NCBI RefSeq assembly: GCF_023922585.1
Contig: NZ_JAMFTN010000029.1
Coordinates: forward strand, 1 to 64,000
Source: Aliidiomarina quisquiliarum
GTDB lineage: Bacteria > Pseudomonadota > Gammaproteobacteria > Enterobacterales > Alteromonadaceae
Length of the DNA stretch: 64,000 nucleotides
Direction: 5' to 3'
Notes under the pieces: model-generated
Told to the model about the DNA's origin: nothing
What the model saw: only the letters and a program-made list of their open reading frames with translations
The model's database searches: none
In this document: piece by piece, positions 47,724-57,542 of the stretch
Position numbering within the stretch: position 1 is the stretch's first letter
How the letters are laid out: the number at the start of each line of letters is the position of its first letter
Program-made: the position numbers and the translations under genes

Positions 47724-49053
47724 CTGAGGGATCCCCACAAATTGCTCCCCCATATTATCCACACTCTATCAGATCGTCCGGTGTCCAGCACCACTGAGCT
47801 ATCCACTGCAAAATTTGCTTTAGCCCTTGCTGATAATATCGCCTACTTATATTAAGCTTTTGCTCTTTACAGAGCAGTATCCCAAGGGAACAAAGAGCGA
47901 GCACTCGTCTATGCTTAACGGTATTAGCCTGATAACGTCGTTGTAAGCCAGCCTTCTCACCCGCACTGCCAAGCAGGTAATGAAACCAGTTAGCTAGGGC
48001 TGCCAAGAGCAGTAAGATCTCCAAGCGTGATTTCTTGCGAGTACCATGTAGCTCGCTACCTAACCCGTAACGGTGACTTTTTTGATCCCGGAAGCTTTCT
48101 TCTATCTGCATTCGGCAGCTATAGCATTTGGCAATTTTCTCGGCATATTCATGACTTTCTGGTAAAGAGGAAACTAATAGCCAAGGCTCTTTGTATTGCC
48201 TGTTTTTATCTCTTTTCAATAACTTGTAACCTTTTCCAACCAAAACAGCTTGTGTTTCATAGCTCTGAGATTGGGTGAGTAAGATGTTGCCGACATGCTT
48301 GGGCTTGGCTTTGGCCTTACGATAAAATTGGTTAACAGAGATAAACTCTTCCTGCCCTGCCACTTTCAGCTTCACATTCCCTCTGACTCTGGCGACATAA
48401 TGCCAGCCGAATTCGCGTACTTGTTTTAACCAAGGCACTTTAAATCCGGCGTCTGTCACGATAATTGGTTTGCAGCCTTCTGGTAACATGGCTTTAAGTT
48501 GCTCTAAGAATGCCTGATGCAAACGGGGGCTGGTGTACTCTTCTTCAGCAGCGATTTTTTGCAACAACGTTAATGCTCTGCCGTCCGCAGCAATACTCGC
48601 TCGTAAAATAAAGTGACGCTTGGCGGTATCCGCATTACTCCAATCGACTAAAATCGTTGGATGGGAATGGGGGGTTACAACAGAAGCAGTCAACGCGGCA
48701 TAAATCAACGGTAGCTCTCGTTGCAGATTGGCATTATTGAGTAATCTGTCGGCTCGCTTGATGCTGATTTTGTCTGAGGGCCCTGGCATAGCGCGACCAA
48801 TTGCTGTAACGGTGCAACGAGCGTCTTTAGCAAGAGCAGTAACCGCATCTAACAAGACAGAAAATCTGGCTTTATGCATGGTTTTTGGGGTGACAAATCG
48901 GAGGAAATCAGCGAGCATAGTTTTAACATTCATGGCGAGCATCCGCGGTGTGGGATTTTTGGCGAATGATCAGATCGGGAACCGCCATGAATGTTCCCTA
49001 ATCTAATCACCTAAATTTTTATTTTAACTACAAAATTTCTGGGGATACCTCAG
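47724..49053 (-). mobile_element. IS4-family insertion sequence, IS10-like group
   Basis: 1330 bp, almost the IS10 length. Imperfect terminal inverted repeats: left CTGAGGGATCCCCACAAATT, right (complement) CTGAGGTATCCCCAGAAATT, 18 of 20 identical. Left flank GAAACTGAC and right flank CTCTTTTAT differ, so there is no 9-bp target duplication. Two GATC sites lie near the transposase promoter end, as in IS10, where Dam methylation controls transposition. Confidence 0.92.
47755..48942 (-). CDS. IS4-family (IS10-like) DDE transposase
   Basis: 395 aa (IS10 402). DDE acid positions: ILVDWSN (first Asp), IIVTDAGFKVPWLKQVREFGWHYVARVRG (second Asp) and YSCRMQIEESFRDQKS, the Y-R-E-K signature with the catalytic Glu. 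These strings are very like IS10 transposase. It appears intact, with no frameshift. Start could be codon 4 (MNVKTML). It may still move. Confidence 0.95.
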   Translation of the reverse strand: MLAMNVKTMLADFLRFVTPKTMHKARFSVLLDAVTALAKDARCTVTAIGRAMPGPSDKISIKRADRLLNNANLQRELPLIYAALTASVVTPHSHPTILVDWSNADTAKRHFILRASIAADGRALTLLQKIAAEEEYTSPRLHQAFLEQLKAMLPEGCKPIIVTDAGFKVPWLKQVREFGWHYVARVRGNVKLKVAGQEEFISVNQFYRKAKAKPKHVGNILLTQSQSYETQAVLVGKGYKLLKRDKNRQYKEPWLLVSSLPESHEYAEKIAKCYSCRMQIEESFRDQKSHRYGLGSELHGTRKKSRLEILLLLAALANWFHYLLGSAGEKAGLQRRYQANTVKHRRVLALCSLGILLCKEQKLNISRRYYQQGLKQILQWIAQWCWTPDDLIECG

Positions 49054-52000
49054 CTCTTTTATAGCTCAAAAGTAATTTTTCAAACTGCTCAACAGAGAGA
49101 GGTTTATCGAAGTAGTAACCTTGCCCCCAATCACAACCCAGTTCTGCCAGTAGCGTCGCAATTTCTTGAGTTTCAATTCCCTCAGCAAGAGTTTTCAAGC
49201 CAAAAATCTTTGCTATTGAAATAATGGTTTTAACAATGGCGAGGTTTTTCTCATCTTCAAGTATTGACTTGATAAAGTGCATATCAATTTTCAGCACATC
49301 CGCATTGATGTTTTTTAGATAACTTAATGAAGAATGCCCCATACCAAAGTCATCAATGGCAATCGCAAAACCTTTACTTCGTATCACATTTAAAGTTGAT
49401 ATTGCTTTATCGGGATCACGCATAAGCCCTGTTTCGGTAAGCTCAAGCTCAAAATCATTTGGCTCTAACCCTGCGAGCTCTATCAAAGTTAAAAAACCAT
49501 AAATTGCAGACTCATCATCAAAGCTTTTCGCTGAAATATTAAGGGCGAGCTTGAAACGCAAATTTTCTTGCGAGAACACTTCTTTTTTCTGCCAACTGCG
49601 TTTCAGTTCAATAACACGTTCTAATACGAGATGCGTCAACTTATTGATTAACCCTCGCTCTTCAGCAATTGGAATAAAGGATCCTGGCGAAACTTCGCCA
49701 AGCTCTTCGTCTCTCCAGCGCACCAGAACCTCAGCACCGACTAACTTATGTGTTTTTAAACAAACTTGAGGTTGAAGGACGATTCGCAGATTATCAGGAT
49801 AGGAGAGTAAGGTTCTCTCAAGTTGCTTTGAGATAATTGATTTTTTCTGAATCCTTTCACCCACTTCAATATTAAAATAGCAACTGGGTAAACCGGAATC
49901 TTTGGCCATATTAAGTGCTATATTGGCACCTCGTGTTATTGCATCAAAGGTATCCGCATCCTGAGGATATAAAGCAATTCCAGCTCTTGCATTGATACTG
50001 ACTTCACCCTCTAGGGTTTCGAGCGGCTCAGCGAGAGCTTGTTGTAACCTGTTGACCATTATTGATGCCGCATCGGGATTAGATAGAACGGCTGCAAGCG
50101 CAAAAACATCAGAATTTAAACGGGCTAAGGAGTCAAACTCTCGATCTATGTCATTGACGATAGGTAAAGTCTGGCAGTCCTCGTTCTCAAAGACACAACG
50201 CACTAAAGTATCTGCACCGCGGATGGTTTTTGCTAATCTGCGACCGACCGCTTGGATGACTGCATCACCCGCTTCGTATCCCATTGTTTCGTTAATGTCT
50301 TCAAGATTAACCAGGTCGATATATACAACCGCGATGGTATATTGATGTCTCTGTGCAATTTTAAGTAGGTATTTAACTCGATCAGAGAATAAATTTTTAT
50401 TAGCCAGTCCCGTTAGCTCATCAAAAAATGCCAATTGCTTGATGCGATGCTCTTTGGCTTTAATGTCACTTAAATCACGCCAAATTACCTGGATAGCGTT
50501 TTTTCCAAGGTAGATGACTGGAGTGAGCGTTACCTCTATCGGTAGATGGTGACCTTGTTTAGTGATATGAAGCCATTCAAAACGCTGGTAGCCCTCTGTT
50601 GAGGCTTTATTTAAAAGAGCTTTGGCGAGCTCGTCGCTGTTGTTTTTACCCTGGCTCAATGGTGAAAATTGAATAGGCGACAAGCCAATCAGCGCTTTGC
50701 GGTCAGACAAGTCAAAAAGCTTTGCAGCTGCGTCATTGCAATCGGTAATGACAAAATCTGGGCTGATTATGCCCATCGCATCCTCTGATTTATGCAGCAA
50801 GTTCACCAAGCGCTTTTCGTTTTCACTTTTGAGTCTTTCATAATCAAGCTGCGCCGAGATGTCTCGAATTATATTGACGACGACTTTTTGGTTAAACGCT
50901 GTTTGTACAATCTGCATACTAATTTCTGCAGGATAGATGTTACCATCCCCTTTGTGATGTTGGGTAACAAAATGCAGCAGCTCCACCTCACCCATTTTGA
51001 GCGGCTTCAAAAGCCGATCGAACGATTGTGCATCGTAGCTCGGCTTAAATTCGTAGGGCTTCATAATTTGTAGCATCGCCCAACTCCGCCCAAGTTGACG
51101 CTGTGCAGCAAGGTTGGCATATAAAATGTCCAACGTTTCGGCATCAAAAAATAGGACGGCATCAGCGATTTGATCAACAACGCTTTTAAGGCTGGTCAGT
51201 TCGTCCTGCCTCAAGCGCTCTTGAGTTATATCCAGCTCAATCGAAATATACCCCGTATGAACTCCAAGCTCATCAAATGTAGGGTTACAACTGATTCGAC
51301 TCCAGAAAGTCTCGCCACTCTTTCGATATTTAAGTAGCTCAAGTTCTATAGGCCTTTTATTTGATACTGCTTTTTGCAACTTCAAAAGGTCAAAGCTATT
51401 AGTCTGCGGCCCGGTTAATATTGTCCATGGCGATTGGCCGGCAAGCTCCGCTAAAGGATAACCAGAGATCCGTTCGAAGCCAGCATTACACCAGGTGATG
51501 TTGTAATCACAATCTAATATCAATACCCCATTCACAGTTTGCGTCGCGACCAAAGCAAGGCGGGCATTTTCCTCCAGTGTCTGAGCAAGTCTATTTTTGA
51601 TTTTTCTGGCTTCGGACAGCGACTCCAGGGTTTCGAGGATGGGATTGAGTTTCTCAACGTCAGATTGGTCATAGCCCCTGGCTGCGTTAGCCAGGCCGAC
51701 CATGCCAATCAACTTACCATTATGTTTAAATGGCAATCCGAGGAAAGAAGAAAGCTTGGGATGACCATGTGGCGTGCCACCAGCACGAGAGTCATTCTGA
51801 GGATTGTTTGAGATAATAGCCTGGCCGGTTGTTAATACTTCGCCAATTAAATTATGATGATTGTGAAATTCTAAGCCGTCCGCCTTACTTTTTTCATATA
51901 ACTCCCGGGTTTCATTATCCCAGCTGATATTGGTTAAAACCCGAACTTTTAAATAGGGCTGGCCTTGCGAATCCTCGAGCACATCACCAATCAGACCGAA

Positions 52001-52672
52001 TTGACTATCTGTTAGTGCAATAAGCTCATTAAGTAAAAGGCTAAGTGCACTGTGGTACGATTCATTAAGGATAAAGGCGCGCTGTATTTTAGCGATGGCA
52101 TTGCTGGTGCGGATTTGGAAATCGTATTTATCAGAAATCTGCTGCCTGGATTGCTCAAGGGCCTGGTGGCTAGCGTACATATAGGCATCAAAGGCAAGGG
52201 TGATATCCAGCAAAGCAACTTTGTATAAGGCGGTTAACGTTGGTTCGATTCGATCTGTATCGCTTTTCAATATCACGCTGACGAATTTGCAAACGAGATC
52301 TAAATACACTCCATAAGCACCAATGTACCATTGCGGCGTCAAACCAACCCTTTGGTGTGCAATGCCCACTCTAATACGGTCTTGGGCATAGTCAAATCCA
52401 TAATCACCGGCAGTTAATTTCCTAAAATACAGTTTCTGTGTCTCTTGCAGCTTACTCATTAAATTGACGTCATGCAGCATCCTCGATGCATGATCAAATG
52501 TTAAAAGATGCTTATAAAAAGCATGAATAAGCTCATTCTCAAAGGCATAAAGTGGTTTATGAATGGCTTCGAGCAATTTAATTTCGGTTGTTGAAAGATT
52601 AATAAGAGCTTTACGCTCATCAAAAGAGACGGGGTTGATGTTTAATCGCTTTAGTACTTCTTCCACTCTCAT
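49028..52672 (-). CDS. Globin-coupled sensor with GAF, three PAS, GGDEF and EAL; 3' end cut by IS
   Basis: 1214 aa as read, but the last 8 residues come from IS sequence after SYKR. Residues 1-175 are a globin-coupled sensor: YAQDRIRVGIAHQRVGLTPQ with proximal haem His H106 followed by WYIGAY, expected to bind O2. A GAF domain (about 185-355) and three PAS domains follow (about 370-745; e.g. CNAGFERISGYPLAEL, NGITYPAEISMQIV-type and DCNDAAAKLFDLSD). GGDEF is degenerate (LNSDVFALA). EAL retains catalytic residues: EVLVRW, NISAKSF, ELTETGL, DDFGMGHSSLSYL and EGIET. So it is probably an O2-regulated c-di-GMP phosphodiesterase. The EAL fold looks complete, so the lost tail may not matter. Confidence 0.9.
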   Translation of the reverse strand: MRVEEVLKRLNINPVSFDERKALINLSTTEIKLLEAIHKPLYAFENELIHAFYKHLLTFDHASRMLHDVNLMSKLQETQKLYFRKLTAGDYGFDYAQDRIRVGIAHQRVGLTPQWYIGAYGVYLDLVCKFVSVILKSDTDRIEPTLTALYKVALLDITLAFDAYMYASHQALEQSRQQISDKYDFQIRTSNAIAKIQRAFILNESYHSALSLLLNELIALTDSQFGLIGDVLEDSQGQPYLKVRVLTNISWDNETRELYEKSKADGLEFHNHHNLIGEVLTTGQAIISNNPQNDSRAGGTPHGHPKLSSFLGLPFKHNGKLIGMVGLANAARGYDQSDVEKLNPILETLESLSEARKIKNRLAQTLEENARLALVATQTVNGVLILDCDYNITWCNAGFERISGYPLAELAGQSPWTILTGPQTNSFDLLKLQKAVSNKRPIELELLKYRKSGETFWSRISCNPTFDELGVHTGYISIELDITQERLRQDELTSLKSVVDQIADAVLFFDAETLDILYANLAAQRQLGRSWAMLQIMKPYEFKPSYDAQSFDRLLKPLKMGEVELLHFVTQHHKGDGNIYPAEISMQIVQTAFNQKVVVNIIRDISAQLDYERLKSENEKRLVNLLHKSEDAMGIISPDFVITDCNDAAAKLFDLSDRKALIGLSPIQFSPLSQGKNNSDELAKALLNKASTEGYQRFEWLHITKQGHHLPIEVTLTPVIYLGKNAIQVIWRDLSDIKAKEHRIKQLAFFDELTGLANKNLFSDRVKYLLKIAQRHQYTIAVVYIDLVNLEDINETMGYEAGDAVIQAVGRRLAKTIRGADTLVRCVFENEDCQTLPIVNDIDREFDSLARLNSDVFALAAVLSNPDAASIMVNRLQQALAEPLETLEGEVSINARAGIALYPQDADTFDAITRGANIALNMAKDSGLPSCYFNIEVGERIQKKSIISKQLERTLLSYPDNLRIVLQPQVCLKTHKLVGAEVLVRWRDEELGEVSPGSFIPIAEERGLINKLTHLVLERVIELKRSWQKKEVFSQENLRFKLALNISAKSFDDESAIYGFLTLIELAGLEPNDFELELTETGLMRDPDKAISTLNVIRSKGFAIAIDDFGMGHSSLSYLKNINADVLKIDMHFIKSILEDEKNLAIVKTIISIAKIFGLKTLAEGIETQEIATLLAELGCDWGQGYYFDKPLSVEQFEKLLLSYKRAEVSPEIL

Positions 52673-52685
52673 AGCGCACCTGTCT

Positions 52686-53612
52686 TTACTTCATTAACAA
52701 CCAGTGATTGATTGCTTGTAATAATTCATCAGGATGAAACTTCGCGATAAATTGGTCCGCGCCGACTTTCTTAACCATTGACTCGTTGAACACACCACTT
52801 AATGAAGAGTGCAAAACGACGTGAATATCTTTCAAAAGTGGTTCAGATTTAATCGCGGATGTCAGTGTATAGCCATCCATTATTGGCATCTCAATATCAG
52901 AAATGACCAAAGGTATTCTCTCTGCAATTACTGCTTTATGTTTTGCCGCAAAGTCTTGTAAATATTGAAGTGCAGATTGGCCATCATTAACCAGTTTAGA
53001 CGGGATATTTACACTGTCTAACACGCGTTTAATCTGATTTCTGGCCACTGCTGAATCATCCACAACCAATACTTCAATCTCAGAGGTGTTGAACCCTTTA
53101 AGCTGTTGCGCCGTTTCAGCTTCAATTTCATGGTCGTTGGGCATGATCTCCGAGAACACTTTTTCAACATCTATGACTTGAATGAGCTTGCCTTCAATCT
53201 CTGTCACTGCGGTTAGGTAATGACTTTGCCCTGCTCCTTGAGGTGGAGGTTGAATTTGACTCCAGTTCAGATTAACGATGCGATCAACTGCCGAAACCAG
53301 AAAGCCTTGGATATGGCGGTTGTATTCCGTCACAATCACAAAAGCCTGTTCGGGATAACTTATCGGCTTCCCTGTCGTAGCTTCACTCAGGTCGATAACG
53401 ATAACTGGATTGCCACGAAGCTGCGCAATGCCCTTTATAAAAGAATGGGCTCCTGGCATTTCAATGAGCTCAGGTACACGAATTACTTCCCGAACCTTAA
53501 AGACGTTGATGCCAAAACGCTGATGACCATTAAGGCTAAAGAGGAGCATTTCAAAGCGATTTTGACCTGCCAGATTTGTCCTTTGGTCAATAGACTTCAT
53601 TAACATATTCAT
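52686..53612 (-). CDS. cheV: Chemotaxis coupling protein CheV
   Basis: 308 aa, usual for CheV. N-terminal CheW-like domain (about 15-165; [20 protein letters not shown] and [20 protein letters not shown]) and C-terminal receiver (about 180-305; VLVVDDSA, phosphoacceptor Asp in [16 protein letters not shown]). It couples receptors to CheA and tunes signalling through phosphorylation. Overlaps the upstream receptor gene by 4 bp and lies 13 bp before the globin-coupled gene, so all three form one transcript. No cheA or other che gene is on the island, so it must use the host pathway. Confidence 0.93.
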   Translation of the reverse strand: MNMLMKSIDQRTNLAGQNRFEMLLFSLNGHQRFGINVFKVREVIRVPELIEMPGAHSFIKGIAQLRGNPVIVIDLSEATTGKPISYPEQAFVIVTEYNRHIQGFLVSAVDRIVNLNWSQIQPPPQGAGQSHYLTAVTEIEGKLIQVIDVEKVFSEIMPNDHEIEAETAQQLKGFNTSEIEVLVVDDSAVARNQIKRVLDSVNIPSKLVNDGQSALQYLQDFAAKHKAVIAERIPLVISDIEMPIMDGYTLTSAIKSEPLLKDIHVVLHSSLSGVFNESMVKKVGADQFIAKFHPDELLQAINHWLLMK

Positions 53613-55159
53613 TTAAAACGCACCACCAGCTCGTGTAGCTCTTCAGATATTTTCTTAAGGTGCTCTAGAGAGCTTGCTGCTTTATCAGCAGAATTGGCGC
53701 TTTCATCGGCCAACGTTGAAATACTTACAACCTGGCGATTGATATCTTCAGCCACATGAGCTTGCTCCTCTACAGCCGCTGCCATCTGTGTCGTCATATC
53801 GGATATATGCCCGACTGAGGCAACGATGCCTTGCAGCATATCTCCACTCTCAATGACTTTTGACAGCCCCTCGTCAGCGTCAGAAGCACCTGATTCAGCT
53901 ACTTTAACGGCCTCGCTGGATTTTAGTGAGAGAGCTCTGACAATTTCGTATATTTCTTTCGTAGAATCTTGGGTACGTTTTGCAAGATTACGCACCTCTT
54001 CAGCAACCACGGCAAAACCTCGGCCTTGCTCGCCGGCACGCGCTGCCTCGATAGCAGCATTTAGCGCAAGTAAGTTGGTCTGTTCAGCAATCTGTTCAAT
54101 TATTTGAGCTGCTTGCGCAATTTTCGTCGTTTGTAGCTCTACATCAACAACGGATTTCGAAATGGTCTGGACAGTTGCTCTAAGTTTTTCAATAGAGGCG
54201 CTTGTTGTTTTGGAGAGTCCTCCACCGGTTTCGGCCAGATTAAATGCTTTATCAGCTTGTGAAGCGGTATTGGAAACATGATGCGATACCTCTGAAATAG
54301 TTGTCGTCATCTCATTCATCGCTGTAGCAACCTGAATCGTTTCAGATTGCTGGTGATCAATAACCTGCTTAGATTGTTTAACCAAGTCAAATGAGGAAAG
54401 TGTTTCGCGCGATACTCTTTTCGCGGCATCATCAATGCGGTTGATAATAGTTGTCAGATGAGCTTGCTGGCTCAATACAGAGACTTCTAATGCGCCAGTA
54501 AGTCCGGACTTATTGGTGTAGGTGAGAACTGCGAGTTCATGCGAGAAAGAACGGCTTAGTAATTTCTTTAAGTCAGACGCTCTGGCGTGGTCTTTCACAT
54601 TGACCCAAATTGCATAGATCGCAATGACGGCGAGCAACAAACTCTCTGATAACTCTTTGTAACCAAGAAAGAATGTCGCAAGCGCGATAGCGACAGACAC
54701 CATTAAAAAAATGTTAGGCAGCGATATAGGTAACGGTTTAGGTAAATTACTTCCCGCACTCAAGCGGCGGTATAATCTGTCTGCTCTTTGTACATCTTCT
54801 GCTCTTGGGCTTGAACGAACAGATTCGTACCCAATAACTTGGCCATTAGCTGTCACGGGTGTTACATAAGCGTCTACCCAGTAAAAGTCACCGTTCTTAC
54901 AACGGTTCTTAACCAACCCCATCCATGCTTTACCCTCTTTTAGATGTGACCACATCACTTTGAAAGCCATCGCTGGCATATCGGGGTGTCGAACAATATT
55001 ATGTGGCTGGCCAATTAACTCCGACCTGGAAAATCCGCTGACCTCAACGAAAGCGTCATTACAATCAACAATATTGCCGTTTTTATCCGTAACTGAAATC
55101 AGCTTCTCAGACGATGGGAAAGTTTTTTCGTTAGATGTAACAGGGAGGTTTTTGCGCAT
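53609..55159 (-). CDS. Aer-type PAS methyl-accepting chemotaxis protein
   Basis: About 516 aa from the ATG at 55159 (CGGAT 9 nt upstream; ATG three codons earlier has no visible SD). An Aer-like FAD-binding PAS domain spans ~20-130: [38 protein letters not shown] and [18 protein letters not shown] closely resemble E. coli Aer. Two close membrane helices (~150-190) form a hairpin anchor with no large periplasmic domain. The cytoplasmic signalling tip is [19 protein letters not shown]. It lacks classical NWETF-type pentapeptide. Predicted role: aerotaxis or redox taxis. Confidence 0.93.
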   Translation of the reverse strand: MRKNLPVTSNEKTFPSSEKLISVTDKNGNIVDCNDAFVEVSGFSRSELIGQPHNIVRHPDMPAMAFKVMWSHLKEGKAWMGLVKNRCKNGDFYWVDAYVTPVTANGQVIGYESVRSSPRAEDVQRADRLYRRLSAGSNLPKPLPISLPNIFLMVSVAIALATFFLGYKELSESLLLAVIAIYAIWVNVKDHARASDLKKLLSRSFSHELAVLTYTNKSGLTGALEVSVLSQQAHLTTIINRIDDAAKRVSRETLSSFDLVKQSKQVIDHQQSETIQVATAMNEMTTTISEVSHHVSNTASQADKAFNLAETGGGLSKTTSASIEKLRATVQTISKSVVDVELQTTKIAQAAQIIEQIAEQTNLLALNAAIEAARAGEQGRGFAVVAEEVRNLAKRTQDSTKEIYEIVRALSLKSSEAVKVAESGASDADEGLSKVIESGDMLQGIVASVGHISDMTTQMAAAVEEQAHVAEDINRQVVSISTLADESANSADKAASSLEHLKKISEELHELVVRFK

Positions 55160-55325
55160 AGATAGCATCCGTGTGCATGTTTAGCTTACTAAATATACAC
55201 ATCTTACATCATGTAGGTGGATTAACCTATATCTATTAGTAAATATTTATATGCCCCGAATTTGTGCAAACTGATTGCGTTATCCTTATTTCCTATGCTA
55301 GGTAGGGCGTATTTAAAAGTTTACA

Positions 55326-55877
55326 TTACCGATTGAGCTTATGATTTATCAACTTGGCATTTGCTACGAGTTCATTGATGTCAAATGTTGTACGACCTAA
55401 CCCCATCAGTGGTATGAGCCCAACGGCCATCGATGACAGCAAGATAATGTGATTGATTTTGTCTGTTTGTGTTTGCTCTACACCAGTATCATCAATTTGC
55501 TTAAAAATTATCGTTCTGTAGTATTTAGCCAGTTTTTGCGCAATTTCTGGGGAGTTAATTGCCTGTTTCCAGATAAACACCATTATGTTAGCGACCTCTC
55601 GCTGAGATGTCCATCGCATAAAATGCTCTAGTGCATCATCCGAAACCAAGGTGTTTTTAGCATCAAAGTTTTTGTAAAACGATTCAGGAAGCAGTATCGT
55701 GTGTCTTTCGAGAAGTCTATCAATAATTGCCTCAACCAAAGCCTGCTTAGTTGGGTAGTGATAGGTCAAGTTTCCCTGAGAAATCCCCATGTACTTAGCG
55801 ACCTGAGTTACGGAAAATTTGTCTATTTCACCTGACTCGATGAGAGTAATAGCGGATTCAACGATCTTTGCTTTCAT
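55326..55877 (-). CDS. TetR-family transcriptional regulator
   Basis: 183 aa. N-terminal TetR HTH: FSVTQVAKYMGISQGNLTYHYPTKQALVEAIID. C-terminal ligand or dimer domain is all helical and unassigned. It lies 158 bp upstream of the Aer-type gene on the same strand, so it may control that operon. No palindromic operator stands out in the gap. Confidence 0.88.
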   Translation of the reverse strand: MKAKIVESAITLIESGEIDKFSVTQVAKYMGISQGNLTYHYPTKQALVEAIIDRLLERHTILLPESFYKNFDAKNTLVSDDALEHFMRWTSQREVANIMVFIWKQAINSPEIAQKLAKYYRTIIFKQIDDTGVEQTQTDKINHIILLSSMAVGLIPLMGLGRTTFDINELVANAKLINHKLNR

Positions 55878-56570
55878 TAAGCAGAGTTCCTTGTGATTAA
55901 AGCGAGATTATCCTCAAAGTTCCTTCAGGGGGCATCTTAATTCAGCTCATAAAAGATGACTTTGATCTCAAATAACTATAATAAAATCTTGGTTTCTAAG
56001 AGATAAAATTACTCACTGAATATAGCTTGGCGTGTGGATGTCTGCTTGTTTTATAAATATGTTTAAGTGAGCCAATTTGAATCACGTTATCCCTTTGACA
56101 TAACATGACGAGCCTGAGCTGGCCATATCCCTACAAACTCAAAGTAGATGTTGAGGAATTTTCAAGCCTAAAGAAATATCTCCACTTATCGTTCAAAGTG
56201 AAGATCGTCTCTGTGCCAAAAGCGGATATTCACTGATATTCGTTTAAATCGGCGCTTTTCACTGAAAGCGGACGTTAATGAAGATAAACAAAGGCTTCAA
56301 AATTTTCGAGACAACAACCAATTGCGAAAACAGTTAACAATGCTGGATTCTTGACTTTGTGTTTCAAGATGTCACAGGTTTTTAGATGCCTTAGTGTGGC
56401 TAAATTGATGTGTCCGAATCAGTCGACCACTCCGAAGCAATAGCAGCCGCCTGTCGGCAATAGAATGCCACTTACACAGATTTTTTTATAGTCTCTTTTG
56501 GCTCAATACAAGATATTGCAAACTGTCTAACTGAACATCACATGATTTGATTCAATTAATCGAAGCAGTA
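55878..56570. other. Non-coding stretch, no confident gene
   Basis: About 690 bp with no supported gene. A 43-codon ORF (56105-56236, opening MTSLSWPYPYKLKV) is the only one with plausible composition, but it has no SD and no recognisable family. A short imperfect repeat of GCGGATATTCACTG and CGCTTTTCACTGAAAGCGGA occurs at about 56222-56275. It may be degraded DNA from older insertions. Confidence 0.4.
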
Positions 56571-57050
56571 TCAACTGCCTTCTCTAATCGGTCTTGGTGA
56601 AACCTTAATACTGCTTGCTGAAGGTTGCTCTTTTCCCATATATGTATTTAATTTTTTTGCGTCAGTAACACTGCAAGATACAGAGTGTGTTTGTTTAGAG
56701 TTAATAGTTGCTCTTTCTTTAGCTGACTTATGTGACTTTGCATGAACATCTGTTAGCCATACTAACTTTGATTTGGCTATGACGCTACCACTCTCACTTA
56801 AGAAAACACATTGAGTTACAACATCTTGAATATCATGGTAATTATTATTCGCTATACTAACAGTTAAAATATCTACTTCTGGATCGAATTTAGCTACCTC
56901 AACTTCAATTTTACTCACCATTTTGGCATGAATATTAAAAGGCAACTTATCCCAATGCGTTATTATTTTAACGGTTAAAATGCCAACTATCGGGGCAAGA
57001 ATAATTTTTGCCCAATCTGACTTTGAAAGCGATTTTTTTAGCATAGACAT
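56571..57050 (-). CDS. Hypothetical membrane-anchored protein
   Basis: 159 aa. I do not recognise it. A single N-terminal transmembrane helix (about 14-30, AKIILAPIVGILTVKII) is followed by a periplasmic beta-rich domain (residues 45-130) with PEVDILTVSIANNNYHDIQD, resembling an Ig-like sandwich of the FxLYD type, and two Cys (CVF, CSV). Likely start is codon 1 or 3. Monocistronic on the island. Confidence 0.6.
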   Translation of the reverse strand: MSMLKKSLSKSDWAKIILAPIVGILTVKIITHWDKLPFNIHAKMVSKIEVEVAKFDPEVDILTVSIANNNYHDIQDVVTQCVFLSESGSVIAKSKLVWLTDVHAKSHKSAKERATINSKQTHSVSCSVTDAKKLNTYMGKEQPSASSIKVSPRPIREGS

Positions 57051-57239
57051 CCCTTTATTTTTATAAGACTTGTGATGAAAAAAGTTAACCTAATAAAGCG
57101 AATTAACCACATGCAGTATTAAGTTTAATCTACCAACCAACCATTAGATAAAGATTTTTCTCATTGGATTATGTCAATAAATGGAGGCCTGTTATTCTTT
57201 AAAAAATGGATTTCTTGAGATGCTGCTTCCATTATCTTA

Positions 57240-57542
57240 CTAAACCAATCCACAATTCACCTCATCACTTGTTGAATCTGATTCTTCGTTCCAGATTTTA
57301 GCCAAAATTCTCTTACCAATAGCAGGCATTTTTTTTACTTGACGCTCAATTTGCAATGCTTCGCGTTTTGATTTGAATGCTTTCTGGGCTATCAATTTTT
57401 CAGGCTGATTTATTCTTGTAAAAAGAGCCCCCTTGCCAATACTATGCTTATGAACCCTGTTATCGACATTTGGATAAACACCTGTGTAAATGCGTTTATT
57501 TTTGCATTCCAATAAGTAAACATACCATATTTGCTCATCCAT
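57240..57542 (-). CDS. GIY-YIG domain protein (UPF0213-like)
   Basis: 100 aa. GIY-YIG nuclease superfamily: WYVYLLECKNKRIYTGVYPN at residues 6-25 is the GIY-YIG core (here YVY...YTG), then VDNRVHKHSIGKGA and the basic helix KAFKSKREALQIERQVKKM with Glu. YhbQ/UPF0213 proteins have this form. It overlaps the 3' end of the 568-aa gene by 8 bp and is the last gene of the recombination operon. Nuclease activity is unproven for the family. Confidence 0.82.
   Translation of the reverse strand: MDEQIWYVYLLECKNKRIYTGVYPNVDNRVHKHSIGKGALFTRINQPEKLIAQKAFKSKREALQIERQVKKMPAIGKRILAKIWNEESDSTSDEVNCGLV

Noticed and set aside
56105-56236. Short ORF of 43 codons in the 690-bp gap
   Set aside because: No ribosome-binding site, no known family; not enough support to list as a gene.
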